The notes: a model not told the origin generated them from the letters alone. A DNA stretch of 64,000 bases from Tillandsia leiboldiana (GCA_029204045.2 CM055066.1:682001-746000), one strand, 5' to 3'. Shown: positions 41,526-54,123, counted from the stretch's first letter. Numbers and translations: made by a program.

Positions 41526-42504
41526 AATAGTTACCAGAGGGGATTGTTGGAACGTCAAAACTGTTATTTTGAGATAAGTTAAAAGAATTATTCATTAATT
41601 CCGAGCTGATAATTATTTACACTGCCGTGCTCCCACCCTTTCTCAGTCTTAAACTTCGTCATACATAAAAATGCATGCACCAGCTTCAGAGTCCCTATTA
41701 TTCAACATTTATACAACTTTTCAAAGTTTCCAATTTTTCTATATAAATGTGATTAAATATTAATAATTTAGGCATTAATTTTACATAGAGGGTGTGGAAG
41801 GGTGCTTTTATAAATTAATGATGTGCCGTTATATATGTATAAATAATCTTAAAAAGTTATATAAATTTGCCAACACATCGATAATAGCTAGATAGGAAAA
41901 CCTTACGTTTCTTTGAGAGTTCGATGTATAAACTGTGATCGACAACACAGCAACATACAAAGTACAAAATCTTCACATGTCATTTTCCAAAAGATGTAGA
42001 TGGCTTAGATTAACTAAATCCATTAAACAGTTATAGCACAACTCGCGAGAATAATGTGTTGGGCCTACTATAATATATTACTATTGTGTTAGCAAAGTGC
42101 ATGACAGGTTGAACAGTGTCATATACTTTAATCAAAACTGTTATTACTATATATATATATATGCTAATACATCAACAACAAATGATGACCAATATAATAG
42201 CCAATGTTCAATGCAAATAGACCAAATTTTTCGCCATTAATCAATATTTCTATAATTGCAGCTTCATACATTATAAAGCACACAAAGCAAACAAATTACA
42301 TAGATTAAACTCTGAGGTCTCTGCTAGGGGGAAAAAAAGCCACATAAAGCAGTGAAATTATACATATTTTCTAGCATTACAATACTAACTACAATACAGA
42401 AACAGTAGTGCCGACCACTAGATGGTCCAAAAGAAAGTGAATAGTAGTTTTCACATAGTTGGAAATCCCACAAAGTTATACAAATTAACCTATATATCAT
42501 CAAG
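41526..42504. other. Intergenic between GRAS pseudogene and GRAS gene
   Basis: No gene is supported. The right end, from about 42250, likely holds the 3' UTR of the GRAS gene. Confidence 0.5.
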
Positions 42505-44718
42505 TTATTGGGCATCATTAGATTTCCATGTCGAAAGCCCATAGAGGATACGACCCTTCCACCCTTGCAACAGCCATTTATTATCTTCATCCACGATAAA
42601 ATCCTTGTGGTAATGCAACTTTATCTTCTCCTTCATCTTCATCACAAAGTCTGCATTTAACTTGAGCTGCTTGAATCCAGCTCTAAGATTTCGCACCTGC
42701 CACTGCTTATATGTTTCGGGCCTATTCACTCTCTCTGACCCCTCGCACGAAATAACATTATGTGCCTCCCGTCCAAGGAGACAATCCTCAATCTGCAGCC
42801 TCTGCTCATGCTCACGCGGGATGTTAGCGTCTATCATATCAAAGATTGCAGAGAAATGGAATAGTGCTTCACGAAATCGTGTGACGAAAAAGGGTGCGCC
42901 ATATGAGCCATTCACAGCGCCATGAATGAACACAGCTGGATTCATCTTTCTTATTGTATTAAGGACAATGTCTCTCGGGCTATCCGCCATAACAGTCTCA
43001 TCCATCAATTGCCGAAATTGATAAAGAGAATTCACGATGACCACCTCATCTTTATTGATATTAAGATCTTCGACCTGTATGGTTTCCCATTTTGCCGCGA
43101 TTGCTTGATATTCAAAAGGTATGTTGAAGCTTCGAGCGTAATCAGCTAAACGGCGCCCGGTCTCCTCAATGAGCTCTGCCGGACGAAAACCAGGCTGAGG
43201 TAAATCGATGCCGGTGATTCGAAGAGCCGGAGGCCCCCCAAGCCTATCAGAAAGCCGTTTCAGAAGGCATGGCCATTGGAAGCCGTAGCTTATGCCGTAG
43301 TCTATGATATGCACCCTCTTTGCCCCCTCAACAGTGTTGAAGATGGTTTGGTTAGAGTAGAAGTGGGAGAGTTTCTTGAAAGGGGATGCAGCCAAAAAGA
43401 CTTGGTAAGATTTCAATATACATACCGCAGAAACCCGTTTTGCTATAAGGGAGCGGTATATCTCGCTCCCCGTGCCAGCTAGGCGAGCCTGAAGGCCGTC
43501 AGCAAAGCAATGCGCCAACCTCTGGGTGGCGTCCCCTGTAGGAGAAGAGTGTTGTCTTATCTGCTTCAACAGCTCATTTGCACTCCTATAATCGTCACTG
43601 GCAACAGCTTGCGCACAATGGATGAGAAGGGTTCTAAGATCCACCACCTCCTGCTTAGGCTGCTTCTTACCACGGCCCTTTCCATTGGCCGACCCTTTAG
43701 AATGGTTGCTTTGAGAATGTCTCGCCGCATCATTCTGCATAGCTTCTCGTAGTTCCTTCATTTTATTCGCATATGTCTCAGCATCAAATAGCAAGACCTT
43801 ATCAAACATCTCGCGAACAGCCTCGGTCTCAGTCTCCTCACAGTAAAAAGCTGTTTGCTTGCTGCTCCTTCCCTCTTCCAAGTACAAATCTTCGCTGTAT
43901 CGGTTCTTACGCCCCACGCGTACTTGATTTTCCGCCTCGCCCTCTTCTTTCACTTCTAATGGTAAAGAGAAGCCATTGGCCTCCAAATTAAGTACCAACT
44001 TGTCATCACTAGGAAGGAACTTTTGCGCCTCCTCATATCCCCTAGCAAAATGCCAAGCTGGTTGGTTTTGAGCAAGATCTCCTAACCCTTGAAAAATATT
44101 TCCAGCACTATTTGAGGAGGAAAAGGAAAACTGGGACGATTGATCAACAAATGAAGGAGGCTTTTGTAGTTGGTAGTATTCGAATGGATCGTAAGGCCAA
44201 CTATTCTCTACCGTCACATCTCCATTAGGGCTATCAATAGAATTCATAAAGTAGTTACGGATGCTCTCATTAGGGCTGTCGGAACTATGATTGGAATCTA
44301 ATGGAGGTTGATCGGGTGAAGTAGGCAACTTCTCTAGGATCTCAAGGAAGGGTTTTTCTGCAGCTAAAAGGGCTGGGTCATCCGGGTACTGATCGAACTT
44401 TGTGTCTATATCTTCCTCCATGAGGATACGGTTTATGTAGGTAAAAAGTATGTCAGAGGACATCTCCGAATCATCTGAGAACTCCGCCTCCGTGGGAGGG
44501 GCCGCAGTTGAAGAAGGTGAAGAAAAAGAAGAAGAGGAAGAAGCATTAATATTTGGGGTGTTTAAAAAAAGGGGAGGATCAGGGGAATCCATTGAGGGGT
44601 CAAACAAGCGATTTTGATCAAAATTAGATGAATTATGCAGCGTCGGCATATCATCGAACACCTGATCGTACGTTAATTCTGGCATGATGCTACTCAAATC
44701 ACGGATCCCAGAGCCCAT
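42505..44718 (-). CDS. GRAS transcription factor, SCL14/SCL33-type (LISCL subfamily)
   Basis: Intronless coding region of 737 residues. The N-terminus is the acidic LISCL-type activation region (FSDDSEMSSDILFTYINRIL at 80-99, then MEEDID...KFDQYPDDPALLAAEKPFLEIL). The GRAS domain spans about 359-732. It holds LHRI starting VDLRTLLIHCAQAVA (359-373), VHIID (469-473), LHRII with LPQPGFRPAELIEETGRRLADYA, PFYRE (about 558-650) and SAW ending GRILYGLSTWKS (722-733). LISCL proteins act in the nucleus; SCL14 is known to be recruited by TGA bZIP factors to stress and detoxification genes, and a similar role here is inference. The protein looks complete. A decayed tandem copy lies downstream at 40579-41525. 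Confidence 0.95.
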   Translation of the reverse strand: MGSGIRDLSSIMPELTYDQVFDDMPTLHNSSNFDQNRLFDPSMDSPDPPLFLNTPNINASSSSSFSSPSSTAAPPTEAEFSDDSEMSSDILFTYINRILMEEDIDTKFDQYPDDPALLAAEKPFLEILEKLPTSPDQPPLDSNHSSDSPNESIRNYFMNSIDSPNGDVTVENSWPYDPFEYYQLQKPPSFVDQSSQFSFSSSNSAGNIFQGLGDLAQNQPAWHFARGYEEAQKFLPSDDKLVLNLEANGFSLPLEVKEEGEAENQVRVGRKNRYSEDLYLEEGRSSKQTAFYCEETETEAVREMFDKVLLFDAETYANKMKELREAMQNDAARHSQSNHSKGSANGKGRGKKQPKQEVVDLRTLLIHCAQAVASDDYRSANELLKQIRQHSSPTGDATQRLAHCFADGLQARLAGTGSEIYRSLIAKRVSAVCILKSYQVFLAASPFKKLSHFYSNQTIFNTVEGAKRVHIIDYGISYGFQWPCLLKRLSDRLGGPPALRITGIDLPQPGFRPAELIEETGRRLADYARSFNIPFEYQAIAAKWETIQVEDLNINKDEVVIVNSLYQFRQLMDETVMADSPRDIVLNTIRKMNPAVFIHGAVNGSYGAPFFVTRFREALFHFSAIFDMIDANIPREHEQRLQIEDCLLGREAHNVISCEGSERVNRPETYKQWQVRNLRAGFKQLKLNADFVMKMKEKIKLHYHKDFIVDEDNKWLLQGWKGRILYGLSTWKSNDAQ

Positions 44719-45130
44719 TTTTGACTAATTTTCCCCACTCCTTACAATCTTAAAACTGCTTTAGAGAACAACAAATTACTACTCTCTCCTAAATTTAATC
44801 CTACAAGGCTGATTTCCACTACAGCAACTACTCATCTCGATTAAGGGCAATTTTTACGAAATAAGGATCATGAAAGATGAAATCTGCGAGCATAAACAGA
44901 TCTGAAACCGGCGAAATCAAACCCTAACCCTACAAGACGATAAAGGAATAGGAGCAATAACGATTGAGACCTCAAATCGAGAGTAATCGAGTAGAACAGG
45001 GGAAAATCGCACCTTAACGAAACCCTAGAGAGGAGATAGAGGAGGAAGACGACGGCGAAGGGAGAAGGGCGCCGAGAGAGCTGCGTCGCTCCTCTTGGGA
45101 AGGAGAAGGAGCGATCGTCCTCGCTCACTT
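44719..45130 (-). promoter_or_regulatory. 5' leader of the GRAS gene, probable leader intron and telo-box
   Basis: Reading on the minus strand, a GC-rich leader exon ends at TTAAG|GTGCGATTTT (45013/45012), a good 5' splice site. An AG acceptor is plausible near 44770. LISCL genes often have such leader introns. AAACCCTAACCCTA on the plus strand near 44921-44934 is a telo-box. Confidence 0.5.
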
Positions 45131-45703
45131 ATTAATAAGCTCCAAAGTGTTGGATAATAATAAAATAATAAAATAAATTTAAAGTTCAAAAAAAAGATGA
45201 ACCGGTAACAGCGGCGAGAAGCTTCTTCGAACCTGCCTCGATAGAGAAAACCCCAGCCGTTCGTCGAACCTGTCACCGGCTATCGCCTGTCGATTCAACG
45301 GTTTACCGGTCACTCCCGCGCGGTCGCCGGTCTTCGCCTCGTGGTCCCGGTGCATTCCTACGGTTCACACTTATTATTATTATCAGCGGCAAAGAGCGCG
45401 AGGTGCGCGGGATGTATCCATGAACCGGGTGCACGGAATTATTTCCCGCAGCTTGCTCTTCAAGCTTTTTCCTAGACACGTGACGCGAAATCATCGGACG
45501 GTCAATGTGTCCCCGCATGTCAAGAGACGTAATCAAGCGGGCTACAATTGTCCACGTGTCGTGCATTTACGGGATTCTCGTCATGTGATGTAGTGTAGTC
45601 AAACGAAGATCACAGATCAATTAGATTATTATTATTATATTTGATGATGTTAATTATAAAGTACAAATAATTTTTTTAAAAAATAAAATAAATAAAATAC
45701 ATG

Positions 45704-45710
<7 letters not shown>
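45131..45710. other. GRAS upstream region
   Basis: GC-moderate sequence with ACGTG-core motifs (near 45477 and 45553). It may hold the GRAS promoter. No gene is supported. Confidence 0.4.

Positions 45711-45800
<90 letters not shown>
45711..45800. repeat. (AT)n microsatellite, left flank of MITE copy D
   Basis: About 90 bp of AT dinucleotides ending four bases before the element. Confidence 0.95.
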
Positions 45801-45802
<2 letters not shown>

Positions 45803-45804
45803 TA

Positions 45805-45975
45805 GAGCAATGCTACATGTACACCCCGAAGGGGTGTACATCTTATATCTCCATCTCTTTAATGGTGACGATGTTTTTTACAGGTCACATCAAGTGACCC
45901 TCATCACACCCCTACCCTTAGATGGATGGGGGTGTGAGATATACACCCCTTACGGGTGTACAAATAGCATTTTCC
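45805..45975 (-). mobile_element. 171-bp multi-hairpin MITE, copy D
   Basis: Same family and orientation as copies B and C, slightly more diverged (for example TATATCTCCATCTCTTT replaces part of the inner palindromes). The flanks TATATGGTA (45796-45804) and TATATAGTA (45976-45984) are 9-bp duplications with one mismatch. Confidence 0.9.
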
Positions 45976-47525
45976 TATATAGTATCATGAAAATGTTTCA
46001 ATTGATAGAGCTTTATTTTGTCCCCTATGAAAAGCTACGTACATAAATAAATGAACAATGGGAGAATTAATGGTGAATATATTTTAATAATAATTTTAGT
46101 CCACTATGAGCAATCAAAGAAAATGTTTCAAGGCAAAGTCACCATCATGTGTGCTCACCCTGAGAGTGGTGAAAATAATGCATGCACTTGCTTTTTGCCC
46201 AAGGAATGGACAGGGAGTGTAACATTAATTTATATAGTGTCCATTAATTAATCAAAATAATAACCTTATTTTCCTTCTGAAAGTGACTTAAACAATAAAA
46301 AAATATTAACTTTGTGGCTCCTATTGGGAGTACTCTGGAGAGCCAAGTTTTCCATTTTTTTTAAAAAAATTACTATCAATAATAACTTATTCACTTCTTG
46401 TTTTTAACTATTTTATATATTCAAATTTGGCAAGAGAGGCATGCGCTATCAAAATTCTTTTGTATTAGAATCTTCTGGAAATTAATTGACATAGCATCTA
46501 CCTTTTCTTTGGCCAAATTTGGATGAGTATTACCCATATATAGTTTTCAATGTAGGCCCTAATTAAATTAGATTTGTGGGATTCACTAGAAGAATCTTAG
46601 AGCTTTAATTATTGTTTTAGCCCTTTTCTACTATGCATGTACAAGTGGATGTTTCCTTTTCACTTATTTAATTCACTTTCTAATTGCAAGAGAGTGTATG
46701 TCTATAAAAAAATATCTATAGAGCTCTTTTTTTCTTAGATTTTTGATAAGAGGTAATTAAGATCTAGGCATATGTACATGCTCAAAATCACCAAAAAGGT
46801 AGATATTATATATTTGGAGTTTCACATATTGGTTCTTTAAATATTTGAAAATTGCATGTACATTTGTAAGTTTTAATGTCCATTATCTATGCGATAAATA
46901 AACTTTCTAATCATAGTTTTATTTTCTAGTGAGACTACAGAAATTATATTTTAACAGAATATATATTTTTTTGTTATAATTTTTTATTATGCAAAGTTTG
47001 TGTGATCTATAACTGCACTTACAGAATCTTTCAAAAACAAAAGGAATACTAATATAATAATATGGTGCATGTGGAGGGTTGAGTTATAATTTGAAGTCTT
47101 TTATTTTATTTATTAGGGATAATTTTGGAAATAAAATATTTTAGGGGAAAACTCTTTTGGGAGTTTTCTCTATGTGTTTTTTTAGACTCGTGGTTTTTTG
47201 AAGCTCTTTGTTTTTCATAAATTTAAGACTTGAATAAATTACTGTCGTATACTTCTTTCAATTTTTGATACTGGAATTCATATTTTGAAAGCAGAGATAT
47301 AATTTGGCATATTTTGTACTGCTTCGTGCTGTGCCAAATATGTTTTTTTTTTAATTCATTCACACTTTCTAACCACTCACAAAATGCTATACTCACAACC
47401 CTAAATGAAACCTAGAAATTTAGCATATGTTTAATTTCAAGATTTAAAAAGTTGGTAGAATAATAAGAAAAAGATTTCAAAGCCTATCAATATAATATGC
47501 CCTATTCTTTGATGACTCAAAATTA
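45976..47525. other. AT-rich intergenic region
   Basis: About 1.5 kb without a supported gene or clear repeat. Confidence 0.5.
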
Positions 47526-48165
47526 ACTAAGACTATGTCTAAGGTTCAAAAACCACTCTTGACTATGGTGGAGCCCTAACACCAAACAATTGAAATATCT
47601 ATGCATTCTCACTTTAGAAAAACCAAAAAAAAAAAACTTCAGTGAGGAGCACCCAATGTTATCTTGTTAAGGAATTTTACAGAGTCAAATATGTGTTAGG
47701 TTTTTGTTGTATTTAAGAGTTATAATTCTTTCCTCTTGAATTGAAAAGAATAATTTTCAAACTTAGTTTTAAAAAACATTCAATAAATTTTTTAAAAGTG
47801 ATAAAACTAATGCATGACATTGAAATTGAGGCTTCAACTAAGACTATGTCCAAGGTTGAAAAACAGTACCAAATAATTGAAATAGCTATGCACTCTCATT
47901 TTTGAAAAGTAAGATAAAAATTCAGTAAGGAACTTTCAATGATATATCATCAAGGGGTCACAATTTATTGACATATGCCGGTTTTTTTTATATTTTAAAA
48001 TTATAATTCATTCCTCTAGGATGGAGAGAAATTATATTTTTTAATTTTAGTATTAAAAAGGATTCAATCAAATTTTAAATTATGATAAAACTAATACATG
48101 ACATTGAAATTGAGGATTGAACTAAGACTACGTCTAAGGTTGAAAAACAGTACCAAATAATTGAC
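47526..48165. repeat. Tandem array A, period about 285-310 bp
   Basis: The landmark ACTAAGACTA(T/C)GTC(T/C)AAGGTT occurs at 47526, 47837 and 48121. Each unit also carries GATAAAACTAAT(G/A)CATGACATTG, a TATGCA(T/C)TCTCA block, and an AAGGAA(T/C)TTT-type block. The third unit is interrupted at about 48165 and its sequence resumes near 49908 (TAGTTATGCACTCC). Confidence 0.75.
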
Positions 48166-49907
48166 GCTGTGCTGCGGGAAAATAATATTTAAAATAATTA
48201 AAATATATAATTATTAAAGTTTAAAATTAAAAAATTATAATTAAAGAAATATATAAAAAAAGCTATAAAGTAGTCTTATATACATATTTTTATTAATATT
48301 TTCTTAACTTTTAAAGTTAAATTATATTAATAATTTTATTTTAAAATTTAATCAAATTTTTAGTTTGGATAGTTATTTTATAAAAAAAAATTAACTTAAT
48401 AATTTTTTAAAAAGTTAAAGTTAAAAATTTTATTTCAAATTTAAGAATTAGTGAGGGTATTTTTACCGTGTTAAAATTGAAGGAAGACTAAGAAACTATT
48501 ATATACACTTAGTGTATATTAATACTTCATGCACCATAACTTATATTAAATGATTAATATTCTAATATCAAAATTTAATTAAATATATATGATATACGAA
48601 ATTTAATAATTTTAATTTTATTTGATGAATTAATTTTAAAATTTCTATTAAAGGATTTTAGACGTGTGGTGTATATATAAATATATATATACTTGTATAG
48701 AGAATGTTCAATAGGATTCACTCATAATTTTAAAAGAGAAGGAATTTTTTGCGTTCACCAGGTGCATACCAATATTTTATACACCACATATAATATTAGA
48801 TAATTAATAAAATATTTGATAATTAATATTGTAAAGTAAAATATAATATAATATATATAATATAAAATATTTAAATAATTTATTATACTATAAAAATTTA
48901 TTTTAGATATATATTTTAAACTTGGTTTACGGTACAACAGGCACATTTAATGTTTTTTACTAATATGTGATAACTTTTGATTGGATTGTGTTTTAGTGGC
49001 AACGTGGCCTCTTTAGAGTAAGCCTATCTAAAATGTGAAATAGAGACACGGAAGTGTATACCAATATTCTATACACCACATATAATATTAGATAATTAAT
49101 AAAATATTTAATAATTAATATTATAAAGTAAATATGATATAATATATATAATATAAAATATTTAAATAATTTACTATACTACAAAAATTTATTTTAGATA
49201 TATATTTTAAACTTAGTTTACGTAGGCATCCAAATGTTTATACTAATATGTGGCAACTTTTGATTGGCTGTGATTTAGAAGCAAACGTGGCCAAAGCCAA
49301 AAATGTGAAATAGAGAGAAGGAATTTTTGGTTGCACCTGGTGCATACCAATATTCTACACACCATATATAATATTAGATAATTAATAAAATATTTAATAA
49401 TTAATATTGTAAAATATAATATAATATAATATATATAATATAAAATATTTAAATAATTTATTGTACTATAAAAATTTATTTTAGATATATATTTTAAATT
49501 TGGTTTACGGTATAACGGGCGCATCCAAATTTTTGTACTTTTATTGGGCTGTGACTTAGTAGCAAAGTTGGCCTCTTAAGAAAGCCAAAATGTGAAATAG
49601 AGAGAAAGAATCTTTGGTTGCACCTGGTGCATACCATTATTCTATACACTATATATAATATTAGATAATTAATAAAATATTTGATAATTAATATTCTAAA
49701 GTAAAATATGATATAATATGTATAATATAAAATATTTAAATAATTTATTGTAATATAAAAATTTATTTTAGATATATATTTTAAACTTGGTTTACGGTAC
49801 AACGGGCGCATCCAAATTTTTTTACTAATATGCGACAACTTTTGATTGGAGCCTCTTGAGAAAGCCTACTTAAATTGTCAAATAGATATAGATAGATAGA
49901 TATAGAT
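48166..49907. repeat. Insert containing tandem array B, four copies of about 290 bp
   Basis: Landmark GCATACCA(A/T)TATTCTA at about 48764, 49055, 49342 and 49629. Each unit contains a TATAATATTAGATAATTAATAA stretch, TTTATTTTAGATATATATTTTAAA, TTGGTTTACGGTA and an AAATGTGAAATAGAGA end. The four copies run about 48720-49880. The block as a whole sits inside array A; its ends show no clear target duplication. Minus-strand open frames here (48755-48946, 49243-49838) are just translations of the AT repeat. Confidence 0.75.
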
Positions 49908-49962
49908 AGATAGTTATGCACTCCCACTTTAGAAAGAAAAATTAAAAAAGAAAAATCACTTA

Positions 49963-51065
49963 GGCCCCGTTTGGTTCGGGGATTAATTTCTGAGGTATAA
50001 ATTTTTTTATACCTGGGATAGCTTGCTATTCCGGGATAAAGAAGTATAAAAGTTAAATTGCGTTTGGTTGAAAAGTTGGTATTCTCTGGAATAGCTAAAA
50101 TAGTGTTTGGTTCAAATTATGGAATAGTGGAGGATAGTGAAAAAAGAAGATAGAATTTTTTTCAAAATGCCAACTTTGCCCTTATCTTTTTTTTGTAGAA
50201 AAATTAATTTAAAAATTATATTTAATTTGAAGCAATTTAATTATAAGTAATAAATTATATCTTACCTAAAAAACATAATAATTTTTATTTTATAGTATAT
50301 TTTACTGCAAATTTTAAAAATGAAAGTGCAAATGAATTTTAAAAATTATAAATTTTAAATTATAAATTTTAATTTTAATTATAAATTATAAATTATAAAT
50401 TTTAATTTTAATTTAAAACTTTAATTTTAAATTTTAATTTTAAATTTTAAATTTTAATTTTAAACTTTAATTTTAAACTTTAATTTTAAATTTTAATTTT
50501 CAAATTTTATTTTAAATTTTGAATTTTAAAAATTTAATTGTAAATTATAATTTTAAATTTTAAATTTTAAAATTTATATTTGAAATTTTTTAATTTGAAA
50601 TTTTAAATTTAAAATTTCACATTCAAATTTTAAAATTTTAAAATTCAAATTCAAATTTGAAATTTAAAATTTATAATTTAAAATTTCACATTAAAATTTT
50701 AAAATTTTAAAATTGAAAATTTAAAATTTTATAATTCAAATTCAATTTTAAAATTTTAAAATTTGAAAATTAAATCGTAATTTTAAAATTTTAAAATTAA
50801 AAATTTAAATATTATATTTTTAAATTTAATTTTTTGTATTGAAAGTTTTTGTATTGAAAATTAAAGTGAAAAAATTTAATCCCTGCCCCCCTTATTCCAC
50901 TATTCCGGCTCCCCTATGGGATAAATCTTAACGGGTTATTCTAGGATAACCCGTTAAGAAGGGGATAAAAAAAAAATTTATCCCCTATCTTTTTTGTATG
51001 GTGTTTGGCAAAAATAGGGGGATAAAGGGGGTTATTCCTTCTTTATCCCCCAACCAAACGCTGCC
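49963..51065. mobile_element. PIF/Harbinger-like non-autonomous element in a satellite monomer
   Basis: 1103 bp with ends GGCCCCGTTTGGTT and (reverse complement of the right end) GGCAGCGTTTGGTT. It is flanked by TTA on both sides (49960-49962 and 51066-51068), the target size of PIF/Harbinger elements. Removing the element and one TTA restores the array A monomer. The interior is made of AAATTTTAAA-type palindromes and has no transposase frame. Subterminal motifs (GGGATA, GGAATAG, TTATCCC) are shared with 26163-26975. Confidence 0.85.
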
Positions 51066-51160
51066 TTAAGGAACTCCCAATGATATCTCATTAAAGAGTC
51101 TCAATTTATTAACATATGTCAACCTATTTTTTATATTTAAAAATTATTATTTATTCTTTT

Positions 51161-51700
51161 AGGATCAAAAAAAATTATTTTTAAAAGTTATCATTAAAAA
51201 ATATTCAATAAATATTTAAATTATGATAAAACTAATACGTAACGGTGAATTGAAAGTTCTCGTGTGGTTAGAGAGCTATTTCTGTTAGCTATCTTGTTAA
51301 TTTTATTTTTATTTTTATATTTTTAGAGAAAGATAGTATTTAGGATCAAAAGAAATTATTTTAAAAAGTTATTATTAAAAAATATTCAATAAATATTTAA
51401 ATTATGATAAAACTAATATGTAGCGGTGAATTAAAAGTTCTCGTGTGGTTAGAGAGCTATTTCTCTTCGCTATCTTGTTAATTTTGTTTTTTTTTTTGTT
51501 TTTAAGAGAAAGATAGTATTTAGGATCAAAAGAAATTATTTTTAAAAGTTATCATTAAAAAAAATTCAATAAATATTTAAATTATGATAAAACTAATACG
51601 TACAGGTGAATTGAAAGTTCTGGTGTGGTTAGAGAGCTATTTCTCTTAGCTATCTTGTTAATTTTTTTTTATTTTTTTATTTTTAAAGAGAAAGATAACG
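51161..51700. repeat. Tandem array C, three copies of about 180 bp
   Basis: AGGATCAAAA(G/A)AAATTATTTT starts at 51161, 51342 and 51522 (periods 181 and 180). Each unit contains AATTATGATAAAACTAATA, then GTTCTCGTGTGGTTAGAGAGC (one base differs in the third) and CTATCTTGTTAATTTT. The first half is homologous to part of array A monomers, so array C probably arose from array A by a shorter amplification. Confidence 0.85.
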
Positions 51701-51979
51701 TGCTATCCGTTTTATTTATTTTTAAAATAAACTTAACTGAAAATATGAAGCAATTAGTCTTCGAATTCGGGTCTCGAATATCAACTATCAAATTTTTTAT
51801 CACTTACACTAGAAACGATTGATATCTTGCTAATCTTGTTGTCTACGTACAATTGATCTGATCTTGTGAAGCTTTTTCCAGGGCTAAAACTTTTCCTTCC
51901 CTCTCAGACCACCAGTGATTTTGCTTGCAGTGGATATGCTTTGCCGTAGGCGGGTAGGCCGTAGGCCTATCTCATGTAC

Positions 51980-52440
51980 AGTTTAAAATCTTGACGATTT
52001 AACTTTTATATATGTGTTGTAATATTAGAACACAGTTTAAGATTTTGACGATTTGATTCTTACACGTGCGTCTAAAAAATAGCTAGAACACAATTTAATA
52101 TTTTGACGATATGATTTCTCTATGTGCGCAGTCTAAGACGATTTGATTTTTATATGTGCGTTTAAAAACTAGAACACAGTTTTAAATCTTGACGATTTGA
52201 TTTTTATATGTGTGTTTAAAAAATATGGCACCGTTTAATTAAGATTTTGACGATTTAATTTTTTTATGTGCGTTTTGAAAATAAAATACTGTTTAAGATA
52301 TTGACGATTTGATTCTTATATGTGCGTTTAAACATTAGAACACAACTTAAAATATTGACGAATTGATTCTCTGTGCTTTGAAAATAGGACACAGTTTATG
52401 ATCTGAACAATTTAATTCGTACATATGCATTTTAAAAGTA
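51980..52440. repeat. Tandem array D, about eight diverged copies of about 50-60 bp
   Basis: The core TTGACGATTTGATT(T/C)TTATATG, then a TGCGTTTAAAA block and an AGAACACAGTTTAAGAT block, recurs about every 50-60 bases from about 51985 to 52430 with substitutions and length changes. Confidence 0.75.
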
Positions 52441-52618
52441 AAGCTTTCAAATTTCAGCTTCTCGAATTTGTTATTATAGTTCTATTTGGATGTCAAAATA
52501 TTTGGCTATATATATTTTTATTTCTAAAAATATTTAGATTTTATTTTAAGAGAGTAATTAAAATAATTTTGTTAAATAAAATGTTCATAATATATATTTA
52601 TAATATGCTAAGTCATTA

Positions 52619-53264
52619 GGGTGGGTTTGGTAACGGAATAAGACTATTCTAGTTATACCAGAAATAAGTATAAAGTACGAAATTAGTGTAAAAAAATATT
52701 TGGAATGATTTCAGGAATAAGAGATTTTGTGTTTGGTATGAGAATGAAGAATAAGAGGAATAAAGAGGTTTAGTTGGGTTAAATAACCTTTTTGCCCTCA
52801 AGCTTTATTACGTGATAAAAATTATTAAATTCTATTTTTTTTATTTTAATTAATAAATTAAAGCTCGACAAAAAATAAGATAAAATCAAAATCAAAATCA
52901 AATTATATTTTAGTAAAATAATATTTAATTTTATATTTTATTTGTTCTAATTTTGTATTTGTTAAATTCTAATTTTTTATTTTAATTAATAGATTAAAGC
53001 TTTACAAAAAAATAAAATAAAATCAAAATCAAAATCAAAATTAAAATATATTTTATTAAAATAATATTTAATTTTATATTTTATTTGCTCTAATTTTATG
53101 GGTACTTAATAATAGATAATATGATGTGCCTCGGATAGTGTGGAACAGTAATATTTATTATACCAGAAATATTAAAATAAAATATTTTTATTATTTTTGA
53201 TGCATTTAAAAGATAAAAAAATATTTTTCTTATTTTTCATCCTAATCTCAAAACAAACACAGCC
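52619..53264. mobile_element. PIF/Harbinger-like non-autonomous element
   Basis: 646 bp with ends GGGTGGGTTTGGTAA and (reverse complement of the right end) GGCTGTGTTTGTTTT. TTA flanks it at 52616-52618 and 53265-53267. The interior has a near-duplicate AT block with TAAAATCAAAATCAAAATCA at about 52880-52900 and 53018-53040. No transposase frame. Confidence 0.75.
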
Positions 53265-53267
53265 TTA

Positions 53268-54057
53268 ATGTAAGAATATAGCTACTTGGTGTTAACATAT
53301 AACCTAGTACTTGCTTTTGAAATTCATCAAGTGAGAATGCATGATAGCTACGTACTTCTCCAAAAAGATAAGAGAAAGAAAAAAATGTACTAAGAAAAAA
53401 ATGTACTAAAAGTTTGGTAGAAAAAGAATGAAAAGACAGAAAAAACTGCGACTCTTTACCTGCAATAAATTTTAATTAAGGGTACGTGTCTCGATCGTAA
53501 AATGCATAAAAAATTATAGTAATTTTTTTTTATTAAACTAAATAAATAAATATTTTTTTTTATCAAATAAATATTAATTTTTTTTTTATAAATCAAATAA
53601 CAACCAAACACCTAACGCAAGTTAAAAAAAAAAAAAAGAAAAAAAAAAGAGAAAATTGGTTTGAAGTGTAATAAACTAATAATTATTACAGTCATTAGGT
53701 GGAATAACAATCAAACCTTATGTTTGGCTAAATTTGCTGAGTAAAAGCTATATTATTATTTTACTTTTATTTTCTATTTAATTCTATGTATAAAAATCAT
53801 AAAAGAGTCCATAGAAAGGAAGCTTCAGGAATTCCTAAAGTGGTATATTTTTAAATATCCAATTAGGCACGTGTTACAAAATGCTCATCGTTTATTAATT
53901 AGGATATAGTAATATAATAATAAATAATAATTAATCCATGGAAGAAACCACACAAGATGGTGCCATTTCTATTTATATTATATTGTAGAATAACTAACAT
54001 AGTGTTCATGAGGTATTACATTTGATTTCTATGTACAATTTTTGTCTCTTCTTTTGC

Positions 54058-54123
<66 letters not shown>

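Noticed and set aside
48755..49838. Minus-strand open frames of 60-114 codons with repeated sequence
   Set aside because: They are the tandem array B read on the other strand; AT-rich composition explains the open frames.
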